Shown: piece by piece, positions 25,586-35,004 of the stretch
Position numbering within the stretch: position 1 is the stretch's first letter
Layout: each line of letters starts with the position of its first letter
DNA from: an uncultured Ruthenibacterium sp.
GTDB lineage: Bacteria; Bacillota; Clostridia; Oscillospirales; Ruminococcaceae
Length of the DNA: 64,000 nt
NCBI GenBank assembly: GCA_944386555.1
Contig: CALXBN010000036.1
Span: 1-64,000 of the forward strand
Reading direction: 5' to 3'
The notes under the pieces: model-generated
What the model was told of the DNA's origin: nothing
Database searches by the model: none
What the model saw: only the letters and a program-made list of their open reading frames with translations
Position numbers and translations under genes: made by a program

Positions 25586-26299
25586 ATGCAGGCCAACAAA
25601 AGCGCGGCCAAGGGCCTGTCCATCGGCATCATTATGGACGGCAATGGCCGCTGGGCAAAAAAACGCGGCTTGCCCCGCACCGCCGGCCACAAAAAAGGGG
25701 CCGAGGTGTTCCGGGACATTATCCGCTACTGCAACGAGCTGGAGATCGCCAGCGTCACCTTCTATGCCTTCTCCACCGAGAACTGGGCCCGTCCGGAGGC
25801 TGAAGTGCGGGCCATTCTGGCGCTGTTCGGCGAATATCTGAATATGGCATACGACTACCAGAAGGAAAACAACCGCGTTGTGTTTTTGGGAGACCGCAGC
25901 CCGCTGCCGGGCAAGTTCCAGGCCCAGATGGCCGATATTGAAGAAAAGACCCAAAACAACACGGGCACGATCCTGAATGTGGCCGTCAATTATGGCGGCC
26001 GACAGGAGATTGTATATGCGGCCCGCCGCCTGGCCCGGCAGGTCCGGCAGGGCGCCCTGGCCCCGGAAGATATCGACGAGGCGCTGTTCGGGCAGAACCT
26101 GTACACCGCCGGCCAGAAAGACCTGGATTTTGTGCTGCGCCCCTCGGGGGAGATGCGCCTGTCCAATTTCATGCTGTGGCAGGCTTCCTATGCGGAGTTC
26201 ATCTCCATGGATGTGCTGTGGCCGGATTTTACCCGAAAGGATCTGGACCGGGCCATCGACGAATTCAACCACCGCAGCCGCCGCTTCGGCGGGCTGTGA
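25586..26299 (+). CDS. uppS: Isoprenyl transferase (undecaprenyl diphosphate synthase)
   Basis: A 237-residue cis-prenyltransferase that builds undecaprenyl diphosphate, the wall carrier lipid. IIMDGNGRWAKKRGLPRTAGHKKGAE holds the catalytic Asp and diphosphate-binding residues; FYAFSTENWARP, RPSGEMRLSNFMLWQ and the WPDF segment are all intact. It sits between frr and cdsA, as in other Firmicutes. Confidence 0.96.
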   Translation: MQANKSAAKGLSIGIIMDGNGRWAKKRGLPRTAGHKKGAEVFRDIIRYCNELEIASVTFYAFSTENWARPEAEVRAILALFGEYLNMAYDYQKENNRVVFLGDRSPLPGKFQAQMADIEEKTQNNTGTILNVAVNYGGRQEIVYAARRLARQVRQGALAPEDIDEALFGQNLYTAGQKDLDFVLRPSGEMRLSNFMLWQASYAEFISMDVLWPDFTRKDLDRAIDEFNHRSRRFGGL

Positions 26300-26311
26300 G
26301 AAGGAGAGCTT

Positions 26312-27157
26312 ATGAAAGTGCGCGTGATCACCTCGGTGGTGGGGCTGGGCATCCTGGCCTTGGTGCTGTGCTTTTTTGATACCATTCTGTTCAATCTGGC
26401 CCTGGCCGCTGTGGCGCTTATTGCCGTCCACGAGGTGTACATGGCCTTTTCCCTGAAGGCACCCTGGGTGTATGGCCTGTTTGCCGCGGCTACCTTGCTG
26501 GTGATGCTCAACGACGGCCGGCCGCTGCCGCTGGCACTGCGCATGCCCTCGGTGCTGTTCCTGCTGGCGCTGTGTCTGGCGGGAAGCGTGATCGTCCGCT
26601 CGCAGGAGCTCAGCTTCGCGAAGGTGGGCGGTATGGCCCTGTTTTCGGGGCTGATCTGGGCATGCTTCTGGTCCATGCTGTATGTGCGCGCCCACTTTGC
26701 CCATCACGCGGACGCCATTTACTTTCTGGTGCTGGGCTTGGGTTTTGCCTGGGGCGGCGATACCTGCGCTTTCTTCGCGGGCCATGCGTTCGGCAGGCAT
26801 AAGCTGGCTCCGGTGGTCAGCCCGCACAAAACCGTGGAGGGCGCCGTGGGCGGTGTCCTGGGCGCCATGGCGGTGGGCGTGGCGATCACCGCTGTCTATT
26901 TGGCCTGCTGGGACAGCCCGCTGCAGCAGGCGGCCGACAGCCTGTGGCTGTATCTTGTCATTGCGGCGGCCGGCCTGGCGGGCGGTGTGCTGGGGATTCT
27001 GGGGGATCTGACGGCCAGCGTTGTCAAGCGGCAGTGCGGCATCAAAGATTACGGCACGATTTTTCCCGGGCATGGCGGTATCCTGGACCGTTTTGACAGC
27101 GTGCTGTTTGTTATCCCGTTTTTGGCGCTGCTGCTGTCGGCGGCGTTTAATTTCTGA
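26312..27157 (+). CDS. cdsA: Phosphatidate cytidylyltransferase
   Basis: A 281-residue polytopic membrane enzyme making CDP-diacylglycerol from phosphatidate and CTP. It has about eight membrane segments. The signature region VSPHKTVEGAVGG and DLTASVVKRQCGIKDYGTIFPGHGGILDRFDS near the C terminus is complete. GAAGGAGAG precedes the start. Confidence 0.95.
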   Translation: MKVRVITSVVGLGILALVLCFFDTILFNLALAAVALIAVHEVYMAFSLKAPWVYGLFAAATLLVMLNDGRPLPLALRMPSVLFLLALCLAGSVIVRSQELSFAKVGGMALFSGLIWACFWSMLYVRAHFAHHADAIYFLVLGLGFAWGGDTCAFFAGHAFGRHKLAPVVSPHKTVEGAVGGVLGAMAVGVAITAVYLACWDSPLQQAADSLWLYLVIAAAGLAGGVLGILGDLTASVVKRQCGIKDYGTIFPGHGGILDRFDSVLFVIPFLALLLSAAFNF

Positions 27158-27223
27158 TGGACGGCTTCCTTTGCGCTTGGCCGGAAGGTTGCCGTGCAGA
27201 GCATTGTGGAAGGAGGCATTGCC

Positions 27224-28372
27224 GTGAAACGCGTTATCCTGTTGGGCAGCACCGGGTCCATTGGCACCCAAAGCCTGGAGGTGATCCGCGCCCAGGGTTA
27301 TGCCGTGGCCGGCCTGGCCGCCCACAGCAACATTGATCTGCTGCAGAGGCAGATCGCCGCATTCCACCCTGCGGCCGTGGCTGTTACCGACGAAAGCGCC
27401 GCAGTGCGTCTGGAGGCGCGCCTGGCGGGTACAGCCGGCGCGCCGCGGGTTTTGAAAGGGGCCGAAGGCCTGCGAACTTTGGCCGCCGGCCAGCAGGCAG
27501 ACATCGTACTGAACGCAGTGGTGGGCATCGCCGGCCTGCCGGCCACGCTGGCCGCCCTGGAAGCAGGCCGGGATGTGGCCCTGGCCAACAAGGAAAGCCT
27601 GGTTACCGGCGGGTATCTGGTCACCCGGGCGGCTGAGGAGAACGGGGCCAGGCTGCTGCCGGTGGACAGCGAGCATTCGGCGATCTTTCAGTGCCTGCAG
27701 GACGCATATTCCGCCAAAAGTTTGAAAAAAATACTGCTGACTGCTTCCGGCGGGCCTTTTTTTGGCCGCACCAAAGATCAGCTGGCAGACGTCACCAAGG
27801 CGGATGCACTGCGCCATCCCAACTGGAATATGGGCGCCAAGATTACCATCGACTCTGCTACACTGATGAACAAGGGGCTGGAGCTGATCGAGGCGGTATG
27901 GCTGTTCGGCCTGCCGCCGGAGAAGGTGCAGATCGTTGTTCAGCGCCAGAGTATCATTCACTCTATGGTGCAGTTCTCCGACAATTCCGTTTTGGCGCAG
28001 CTGGGCGTGCCCGATATGCGTATCCCCATCCAGTATGCCCTCACCTGGCCGCTGCGGGGCGGGGCGGTGGCGCCGGAGCTGGATTTTGCGCATCTTGGCT
28101 CCATTACGTTCGACACCGCCGATGAAGCGACCTTCCGGTGCCTGGCAGCCTGCAAAAAGGCCATTGCCAAGGGAGGGCTGGCCCCCTGCGCGGCCAATGG
28201 CGCCAACGAAGAGGCCGTGCGCCTGTTTTTGGAGGACAGGATCCCGTTTTTGAAAATCGGGGAGCTGGTGGAAGGCATTGTGGACCGTGAGGCTTACGGC
28301 GGGGCCTACGACATCACCGATGTATATGAATGTGACCGCATGGCCCGTGCATACGTATTATCGCACCTGTGA
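27224..28372 (+). CDS. dxr: 1-deoxy-D-xylulose 5-phosphate reductoisomerase
   Basis: A 382-residue enzyme of the non-mevalonate isoprenoid pathway. The NADPH-binding motif ILLGSTGSIGTQSL, NKESLVTGG, LPVDSEHSAIFQCL and LTASGGPFFGR are intact. The GTG at 27224 is the start because AAGGAGG lies 8 nt upstream; the longer frame has no ribosome site. With ispG and uppS nearby it supplies isoprenoids for wall carrier lipid. Confidence 0.96.
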   Translation: MKRVILLGSTGSIGTQSLEVIRAQGYAVAGLAAHSNIDLLQRQIAAFHPAAVAVTDESAAVRLEARLAGTAGAPRVLKGAEGLRTLAAGQQADIVLNAVVGIAGLPATLAALEAGRDVALANKESLVTGGYLVTRAAEENGARLLPVDSEHSAIFQCLQDAYSAKSLKKILLTASGGPFFGRTKDQLADVTKADALRHPNWNMGAKITIDSATLMNKGLELIEAVWLFGLPPEKVQIVVQRQSIIHSMVQFSDNSVLAQLGVPDMRIPIQYALTWPLRGGAVAPELDFAHLGSITFDTADEATFRCLAACKKAIAKGGLAPCAANGANEEAVRLFLEDRIPFLKIGELVEGIVDREAYGGAYDITDVYECDRMARAYVLSHL

Positions 28373-28424
28373 CCGGGTATTCTTTGGGCTGATTTGAACC
28401 GTTGCGGCAGAAAGGTGGTACGAT

Positions 28425-29456
28425 ATGGATTCTTTTTTGCTGACGGTGGTGGCTGCGGTGTTGGTTTTCAGCGCCGTCATCCTCATCCACGAGCTGGGCC
28501 ATTTTCTGGTAGCCAAGGCCAGCGGCATCAAAGTGAATGAGTTCTCTTTGGGTATGGGGCCGCTGCTGTTCAAATTTCAAAAAGGCGAAACGCAGTACTC
28601 CGTGCGGCTGCTGCCTGTGGGCGGCTATGTAAGCATGGAGGGCGAGGACGAGGACAGCCCGGATCCGCGCTCGTTCCAGCGCGCGCCCGTGGGCCGGCGC
28701 ATTTTGGTGACGGTGGCCGGCGCGGTGATGAACCTGCTGCTGGGCTTTGCGGTGCTGATCGCCGTGGTCTGTATGCAGGATTCCATTCTCAGCCGCACGG
28801 TGGGCGCCTTTTACCCCGGCGCCGCCACCGAGGCCCAGGGCTTGCAGGTAGGCGACACCATCCTGGCGGTGAACGGCCGGCGCTGCTTTATTGCCAACGA
28901 CGTCAGCTATGAATTCGCACGCACCCAGAACGCCACTGCGGACCTGACGGTGCTGCGGGACGGCAAAAAGGTGGAACTGAAAGGGATCCAGTTCGACACC
29001 CGTACCGATGAAGATGGATACACCTACATGGTCATCGACTTTATGGTGTATCCGGCGGAGAAAACGCCCCTGAACGTGATCAGCGAGGCCGGCCGCTGGA
29101 CGCTGAGCTTTGCGCGGATGGTGGCGCTGAGCCTGGGAGACCTGCTCACGGGACGGGCGGCCATCAACAATCTGTCGGGTCCGGTGGGGATTGTGCAGGC
29201 CATCGGCGAGGCCACCAGCTACGGGCTGGATTCTCTGCTGCTGCTGCTGGCGCTGATCACCGTGAATCTGGGCGTGTTCAACCTGCTGCCCGTGCCCGCG
29301 CTGGACGGCGGGCGGCTGATCTTCCTGCTCATCGAGGCAGTCCGGCGCAAGCCAGTGCCGCAGAAATACGAGATCGCCGTGAACGCGGCGGGCTTTGTGC
29401 TGCTGATTGGCCTGATGTGTTTTGTTACGTTTAATGACATCACCCGCCTGCTGTAA
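28425..29456 (+). CDS. rseP: RIP metalloprotease RseP
   Basis: A 343-residue site-2 membrane protease. Zinc site HELGHF lies in the first membrane segment (about residues 20-25), a PDZ domain spans about 110-185, and NLLPVPALDGGRL near residue 285 supplies the third zinc ligand. RseP-type enzymes cut membrane-embedded anti-sigma factors and signal peptides. GAAAGGTGG precedes the start. Its position between dxr and ispG is typical of Firmicutes. Confidence 0.94.
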   Translation: MDSFLLTVVAAVLVFSAVILIHELGHFLVAKASGIKVNEFSLGMGPLLFKFQKGETQYSVRLLPVGGYVSMEGEDEDSPDPRSFQRAPVGRRILVTVAGAVMNLLLGFAVLIAVVCMQDSILSRTVGAFYPGAATEAQGLQVGDTILAVNGRRCFIANDVSYEFARTQNATADLTVLRDGKKVELKGIQFDTRTDEDGYTYMVIDFMVYPAEKTPLNVISEAGRWTLSFARMVALSLGDLLTGRAAINNLSGPVGIVQAIGEATSYGLDSLLLLLALITVNLGVFNLLPVPALDGGRLIFLLIEAVRRKPVPQKYEIAVNAAGFVLLIGLMCFVTFNDITRLL

Positions 29457-29489
29457 GGTGTGGGAAGTACAGGGAAAGGACGGCGCGCC

Positions 29490-30590
29490 ATGAGACGCAA
29501 AACCAGGGAAGTAAAAATCGGCGGCATTGCCATCGGCGGCGAAAACCCGGTGGCGGTGCAGAGTATGCTGAATGTGCCCGTGGAGGATATCCCGGGCAAC
29601 GTGGCCCAGGCAAAACGCCTGGAGGCCGAAGGCTGCCAGATCATCCGCGTCACCGTGCCCACGCCCGCCGATGCGGCAGTGGTGCGCGCGCTGAAAGCGG
29701 CGGTGAACATGCCGGTGGTGGCGGATATCCATTTTGACTATAAAGCGGCCCTGGCTGCCATCGAGGCCGGGGCCGACAAAATCCGCCTGAATCCGGGCAA
29801 CATCGGCTCGGAGGATCGGGTGGAGCAGGTGGTGCGCGCGTGCAAGGAACGGGGCGTGCCCATCCGCATCGGCGTCAACGGCGGCAGCCTGGAAAAGCAT
29901 ATCCTGGAACAATACGGCGGCGTAACGCCGCAGGCGCTGGTGGACAGCGCACTGTACCATGTGCGCCTTCTGGAAAAGCATGATTTTCATGACATTGTCA
30001 TTTCCATCAAATCTTCCAATGTGCCCGTTGTGGTGCAGGCCTACCGGCTGCTGAGCCGCGTGTGTGACTATCCGCTGCATGTCGGCGTCACCGAAGCGGG
30101 CACCTACCGCATGGGGCTGATCAAATCCGCCATGGGCATCGGCACCCTGCTGATGGAGGGCATCGGCGATACCATCCGCGTGTCCCTCACCGATGACCCC
30201 GCTAAGGAGGTGCAGGCCGGCTTTGACATCCTGCGGGCGGCGGGCCATGCTGTGCCCGGGCCCGAGGTGATCAGCTGCCCTACCTGCGGGCGAACCAGCA
30301 TCGATGTGGCCGGTATCGCCGATGAGGTGGAACGGCGCCTGCGCGGCTGCCGCGCTTCCATCAAAGTGGCGGTGATGGGCTGTGTGGTCAACGGCCCGGG
30401 TGAGGCCAGGGAGGCCGATATCGGTATTGCCGGCGGCCGGGACTGCGCCATGCTGTTTGTCAAGGGCCGCCAGGTGCGTATGCTGCGGGGGGATATTGTG
30501 GGCCAGCTGGTGGAGGAAGTGTACGCGCTGCTGTCCGGTGGGCAGCAGCGTGAAGATGTGGACGGAATGCAGGGTGCATTGAGCGAATGA
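29490..30590 (+). CDS. ispG: (E)-4-hydroxy-3-methylbut-2-enyl-diphosphate synthase
   Basis: A 366-residue iron-sulfur enzyme of the non-mevalonate pathway. It starts RKTREVKIGGIAIGGENPVAVQSM and carries the cluster Cys in SCPTCGRTS and MGCVVNGPGEA. The start at 29490 follows GGAAAGGA; the frame from 29460 has no ribosome site. The stop overlaps the polC start by 4 bp (ATGA). Confidence 0.96.
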   Translation: MRRKTREVKIGGIAIGGENPVAVQSMLNVPVEDIPGNVAQAKRLEAEGCQIIRVTVPTPADAAVVRALKAAVNMPVVADIHFDYKAALAAIEAGADKIRLNPGNIGSEDRVEQVVRACKERGVPIRIGVNGGSLEKHILEQYGGVTPQALVDSALYHVRLLEKHDFHDIVISIKSSNVPVVVQAYRLLSRVCDYPLHVGVTEAGTYRMGLIKSAMGIGTLLMEGIGDTIRVSLTDDPAKEVQAGFDILRAAGHAVPGPEVISCPTCGRTSIDVAGIADEVERRLRGCRASIKVAVMGCVVNGPGEAREADIGIAGGRDCAMLFVKGRQVRMLRGDIVGQLVEEVYALLSGGQQREDVDGMQGALSE

Positions 30591-33500
30591 AACCGTTGCT
30601 GACGCAGCTTTGGCCGCAGTTTTCGGCGGACAGCGATTTTATGGCCAGCTTTTCCGGCGCGTTGGTGGAGCGCGTGGAGGCCGACCGAAGAAACAAGATC
30701 ATTACAGTGGTGTACCGTACGGTGCAGCCTGTGCCCGGCAGCCAAAGGGCACGGCTGGCCGCCTCTCTCGAACCGCTGTTCCCGGGCTTTGCCGTAAAAC
30801 TGCAGGGCCTGTTTGATTATGACTGCCTGACACCTGGCGCCGTGCTGGATCTGGCCGAGGAGCTGAAGGAAGAAGGGCTGCCGATCAATGGCTTTTTGAC
30901 AGGCGCCACCGCCGAATTTACCCGGGAAGCCATTGACATACATGTAAAAAACGGAACCGAGCTGCTGAACCTGATCGAATTCACGCGCCATCTGGCGGAA
31001 CTGATCGAAGCGCGCACTGCGGTAAAGCCGGCGGTGCGGCTGATCGGAGATGAGGCCATCGTGGCGGAAGAAGTGGAAAGGGCCATCCTGAAAAAGGCCC
31101 CGCCGGTCAAGCAGTATGAAAAGAAAAAAGGCCCTGTGCTGAAGGTGGACGGGCTGGATCTGGAGGATGCCCCGGCCAAGGTGGTGGCGGGCCATACCTT
31201 CCAGCCCGGCGGCTTTGCCAAGCTGTCGGACCTGGGCGGCCAGAGCGCCGGTAAGGTGACGATTTGGGGTGATGTGTTCGCTACGGAACTCAAGGGCAGC
31301 TTCAACAAGATCTATACCATTTCCCTGACGGATTACACGGGTTCCATCAATTTGAAAGTCCGCATGAAGATGGATGAAAACAGTACTGCCTGGGATGAGG
31401 TCGGCGCCGGCGATACGCTGATTGTCAAAGGGGACTGTGCCTACGACAAATATGAACGGGATTATGTGGTGTATCCCTACGACGTGCTGAAGGTAGTGCG
31501 CCGCCCCCGCACGGACAGCGCTCCGGAAAAACGGGTGGAGCTGCATCTGCACACGCGGCTGTCCACCATGGACGGCTTCTGCGACCCAAAGGCCATTGTG
31601 AACCTGGCTCACCGCATGGGCCACCGGGCTGTGGCCATCACCGATCACGGCGTGGTGCAGGGCTACCCGGAAGCCATGCTGGCGGTGGATGACATCCATA
31701 AAAAGGATCCGGACTTCAAGCTGATCTACGGCTGCGAGGCGTACTTCGTGGACGACATGGTGCCCGTGGTGTACGGCCGCGGGGACGGGCCCATGAGCCA
31801 GTCTTTCGTGGTGTTCGACCTGGAAACCACCGGCCTGTCACCCACGGACTGCCGCATCACCGAACTGGGGGCCGTGGTGGTGGAAAATGGCCGGATCACC
31901 GAAAGCTATAACGCCTTTGCCAATCCCGGCTGCCATATTCCGGAGGAAGTTACCCGCCTGACGGGCATCACCGATGAGATGGTGGCCGGCGCCGACGACC
32001 AGGAGACCGCCGTGCGCAAATTTCTGGAATTTGCTGCCGGACGGGTGCTGGTGGCCCACAATGCCCATGGTTTCGATATCCGCTTCCTCAAGGCGGCGGC
32101 TGAACGCTATGGCCTGCCGTTTGCCAATACTTATCTGGACACGCTGCCCTTGGCGCAGACACTGTACCTGGGACTGCACAATTATAAGCTGGACACCATC
32201 GGCAAATACCTGGAGATCCCCCCTTTTGAGCATCATCGCGCCTGTGACGATGCCCGTGCCCTGGCACAGATCTTTGTGAAAATGATCGAGGATCTGGAAC
32301 TGCGGGGCGTCAAACGGCTGGAGAAAGTGAATACGGGCTTGGGCAGCACCCGGGCACTGGCCAAAAAGAACTACCATCTGATCATCCTGGTGAAGGACCA
32401 GGCGGGCATGAAGAACCTGTACCGCATTATCTCCGCTGCCCACATGGACTATTTCTTCAAAGTGCCCCGGGTGCCCCGCAGCCTGCTGAATAAATACCGC
32501 CAGGGCCTGTTGATCGGGTCAGCCTGCGAGGCCGGGGAGCTGTACCGGGCCATCGTGGACGGCCGCAGTTTTGCAGAACTGAAAGAGATTGCCGCCTATT
32601 ACGATTTCTTGGAAGTTCAGCCGCTGGGCAACAATGAATACATGCTGCGGGAGCACATTGTGGATTCCATGGAGCAGATCCAGGAGTTCAATAAGACGGT
32701 GATCCGTCTGGGGGAAGCGCTGCATAAACCGGTGGTGGCCACCGGTGACGTGCACTTCACCAACCCGGAGGATGCCGTTTACCGCGCGGTGCTGCAGGCG
32801 GGCAACGGTTTTGCGGACGCAGACAACCAGGCGCCGCTGTACTTTCGGGATACAGAAGATATGCTCAAGCAGTTCAGCTACCTGCCCAAGGAAAAGGCCT
32901 ATGAGATCGTCGTCACCAACCCCAACAAGATCGCCGATGTCATCAGCGGCGACGTGCGGGCCATCCCCAGGGGGCTGTACACGCCCAGCATCGAGGGGGC
33001 GGACGAATCCCTGCGGGAGGATACCCTGCGCAACGCCAAAGCCCGCTACGGCGACCCGCTGCCCGAGCTGATCCAAAAGCGGCTGGACCGTGAACTGGAC
33101 TCCATCATCAAGCATGGCTTCGCCGTGCTGTACGTCATCGCCCAGCGCCTGGTGCTGAAGAGCGAGGAGTACGGCTACCTGGTGGGCTCCCGGGGGTCCG
33201 TGGGTTCGTCGGCCGTGGCCCACTTCTCCGGCATTTCCGAAGTGAACAGCCTGCCGCCTCACTACCTGTGCCCTGAATGCCACTGGAGCGAGTTCTACAC
33301 CGACGGCTCCGTGGCCGACGGCTTTGACCTGCCCGACCGCAACTGCCCCAAGTGCGGCGCCAAGTGCATTGTGGATGGCCACGACATCCCCTTCGAGACC
33401 TTCCTGGGCTTCGACGGCGACAAGGAACCGGACATCGACCTGAACTTTTCCGGTGATGTACAGAGCCGCATCCACCGCTACACCGAAGATATTTTCGGAA

Positions 33501-34867
33501 AGGACCATGTGTTCAAAGCGGGCACCATCAGCGGCCTGCAGGATAAAACGGCTTACGGCTATGTGAAGAAATACCTGGAAGAGCGAGGCCGGACGGTGAA
33601 CCGCGCCGAGGAAAACCGCCTGGTGCACGGCTGCGTGGGTGTCAAGCGCACCACGGGCCAGCACCCCGGCGGTATGGTGGTGGTGCCCAGCAACTATGAT
33701 GTATACGATTTCTGCCCCGTGCAGCACCCCGCCGATGACAAGGACAAAGGCGTCATCACCACGCACTTTGAGTTCAAATACCTCCATGACACCATCCTGA
33801 AGCTGGACGAGCTGGGCCACGATGTGCCCACGATGTACAAGTATCTGGAGGACATGACGGGCATCAAAATGACCGATGTGCCAATGAACGACCAGAAAGT
33901 GATTTCACTGCTGATTTCACCCGAGGCCCTGGGCGTCACGCCGGAGCAGATCGACAGCCAGACAGGCACATTCGGTATCCCGGAGATGGGCACTAATTTT
34001 GTGCGCGGCATGCTCATCGAAGCCCAGCCCAAAAGCTTTTCCGACCTGATCCAGATCTCCGGCCTGTCCCACGGCACTGACGTGTGGAACGGAAACGCCC
34101 AGGATTTGATCCGCGACGGCGTGTGCACCATTTCTGATGTGATCGGCACCCGTGACAGCATTATGACCTATCTGCTGCACAAGGGGGTGGAACCCAAACA
34201 GGCATTTACCATTATGGAGCTGACCCGCAAGGGCAAAGTGGCCAAAGGCGGTTTCCCCGAGGGCGTGGAGGAAATGCTGCGGGCCCACGATGTGCCCGAA
34301 TGGTATCTGGACAGCTGCAAGAAGATCAAGTACATGTTCCCCAAGGGCCACGCCGTGGCCTACCTGATGGCTGCTGTCCGCCTGATGTGGTTCAAGGTGT
34401 ATCACCCGCTGGCGTTTTATGCCACCTACTTCACCGTGCGCGGCGAGGACATCGATTATGAAGCCGCGGTGGGAGGCGTGAAAGTGGCCAAACTGCACCT
34501 GAGAGAGGTGAATGCCCGGCTCAAAGAGGAGAAAAAGGCCAAAGACGAAGATATCCTGGCCAGCTTGCAGATCGTCAACGAGATGCTGCAGCGGGGTTAT
34601 GAGTTTTTGCCTGTGCGCGTGGGCAAAAGCCGTGCCAAAGTATATGCCATCGAGGACGGCAAAATCCGTCTGCCCTATATGGCCCTGAAGGGCCTGGGAG
34701 AGAGTGCCGCCACTGCCCTGGAGCAGGCTACTCTGGGCGGGCAGGAGTACCTGTCCGCAGATGAGCTGCAGGCGGCCACCGGCGCTTCCAGCGCCATCAT
34801 GGAACTGCTGGATTCCATCGGCGCGCTGGGGGATATGCCGCGGTCCAACCAGGTCTCGTTTTTCTGA
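30587..34867 (+). CDS. polC: DNA polymerase III alpha subunit, PolC type
   Basis: A 1426-residue replicative polymerase of the Gram-positive PolC type. Order: N-terminal domains, an OB fold (GKVTIWGDVFATELKG, about 220), a PHP domain (VELHLHTRLSTMDGF, about 317) interrupted by a DEDDh proofreading exonuclease (FVVFDLETTGL, about 406), a zinc motif CPECHW...CPKCG, and the polymerase core with PDIDLNFSGD (about 949) holding catalytic Asp residues, then GLQDKTAYGYVKKYLEERG. The C terminus ends in NQVSFF, a beta-clamp-binding-like end. It is coupled to ispG by a 4-bp overlap. Confidence 0.97.
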   Translation: MKPLLTQLWPQFSADSDFMASFSGALVERVEADRRNKIITVVYRTVQPVPGSQRARLAASLEPLFPGFAVKLQGLFDYDCLTPGAVLDLAEELKEEGLPINGFLTGATAEFTREAIDIHVKNGTELLNLIEFTRHLAELIEARTAVKPAVRLIGDEAIVAEEVERAILKKAPPVKQYEKKKGPVLKVDGLDLEDAPAKVVAGHTFQPGGFAKLSDLGGQSAGKVTIWGDVFATELKGSFNKIYTISLTDYTGSINLKVRMKMDENSTAWDEVGAGDTLIVKGDCAYDKYERDYVVYPYDVLKVVRRPRTDSAPEKRVELHLHTRLSTMDGFCDPKAIVNLAHRMGHRAVAITDHGVVQGYPEAMLAVDDIHKKDPDFKLIYGCEAYFVDDMVPVVYGRGDGPMSQSFVVFDLETTGLSPTDCRITELGAVVVENGRITESYNAFANPGCHIPEEVTRLTGITDEMVAGADDQETAVRKFLEFAAGRVLVAHNAHGFDIRFLKAAAERYGLPFANTYLDTLPLAQTLYLGLHNYKLDTIGKYLEIPPFEHHRACDDARALAQIFVKMIEDLELRGVKRLEKVNTGLGSTRALAKKNYHLIILVKDQAGMKNLYRIISAAHMDYFFKVPRVPRSLLNKYRQGLLIGSACEAGELYRAIVDGRSFAELKEIAAYYDFLEVQPLGNNEYMLREHIVDSMEQIQEFNKTVIRLGEALHKPVVATGDVHFTNPEDAVYRAVLQAGNGFADADNQAPLYFRDTEDMLKQFSYLPKEKAYEIVVTNPNKIADVISGDVRAIPRGLYTPSIEGADESLREDTLRNAKARYGDPLPELIQKRLDRELDSIIKHGFAVLYVIAQRLVLKSEEYGYLVGSRGSVGSSAVAHFSGISEVNSLPPHYLCPECHWSEFYTDGSVADGFDLPDRNCPKCGAKCIVDGHDIPFETFLGFDGDKEPDIDLNFSGDVQSRIHRYTEDIFGKDHVFKAGTISGLQDKTAYGYVKKYLEERGRTVNRAEENRLVHGCVGVKRTTGQHPGGMVVVPSNYDVYDFCPVQHPADDKDKGVITTHFEFKYLHDTILKLDELGHDVPTMYKYLEDMTGIKMTDVPMNDQKVISLLISPEALGVTPEQIDSQTGTFGIPEMGTNFVRGMLIEAQPKSFSDLIQISGLSHGTDVWNGNAQDLIRDGVCTISDVIGTRDSIMTYLLHKGVEPKQAFTIMELTRKGKVAKGGFPEGVEEMLRAHDVPEWYLDSCKKIKYMFPKGHAVAYLMAAVRLMWFKVYHPLAFYATYFTVRGEDIDYEAAVGGVKVAKLHLREVNARLKEEKKAKDEDILASLQIVNEMLQRGYEFLPVRVGKSRAKVYAIEDGKIRLPYMALKGLGESAATALEQATLGGQEYLSADELQAATGASSAIMELLDSIGALGDMPRSNQVSFF

Positions 34868-34919
34868 AAAGGGCATGGCTGCGCCGCCCGGTGCATTCCA
34901 CAACAGGCGGCGCTTTCCC

Positions 34920-34948
34920 TTGCACAAAACCACAAAAAGTAGTATACT
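34920..34948 (+). promoter_or_regulatory. Promoter of the miaB-ricA-mutSL operon
   Basis: TTGCAC (34920-34925), 17 bp, TATACT (34943-34948). The leader to the miaB start is about 50 nt. Confidence 0.75.
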
Positions 34949-35004
34949 CAAACAGTATATGGAATCCATGCGGGCATCGCCCTGCAGGAAAGGGGGAGGA
35001 ACCC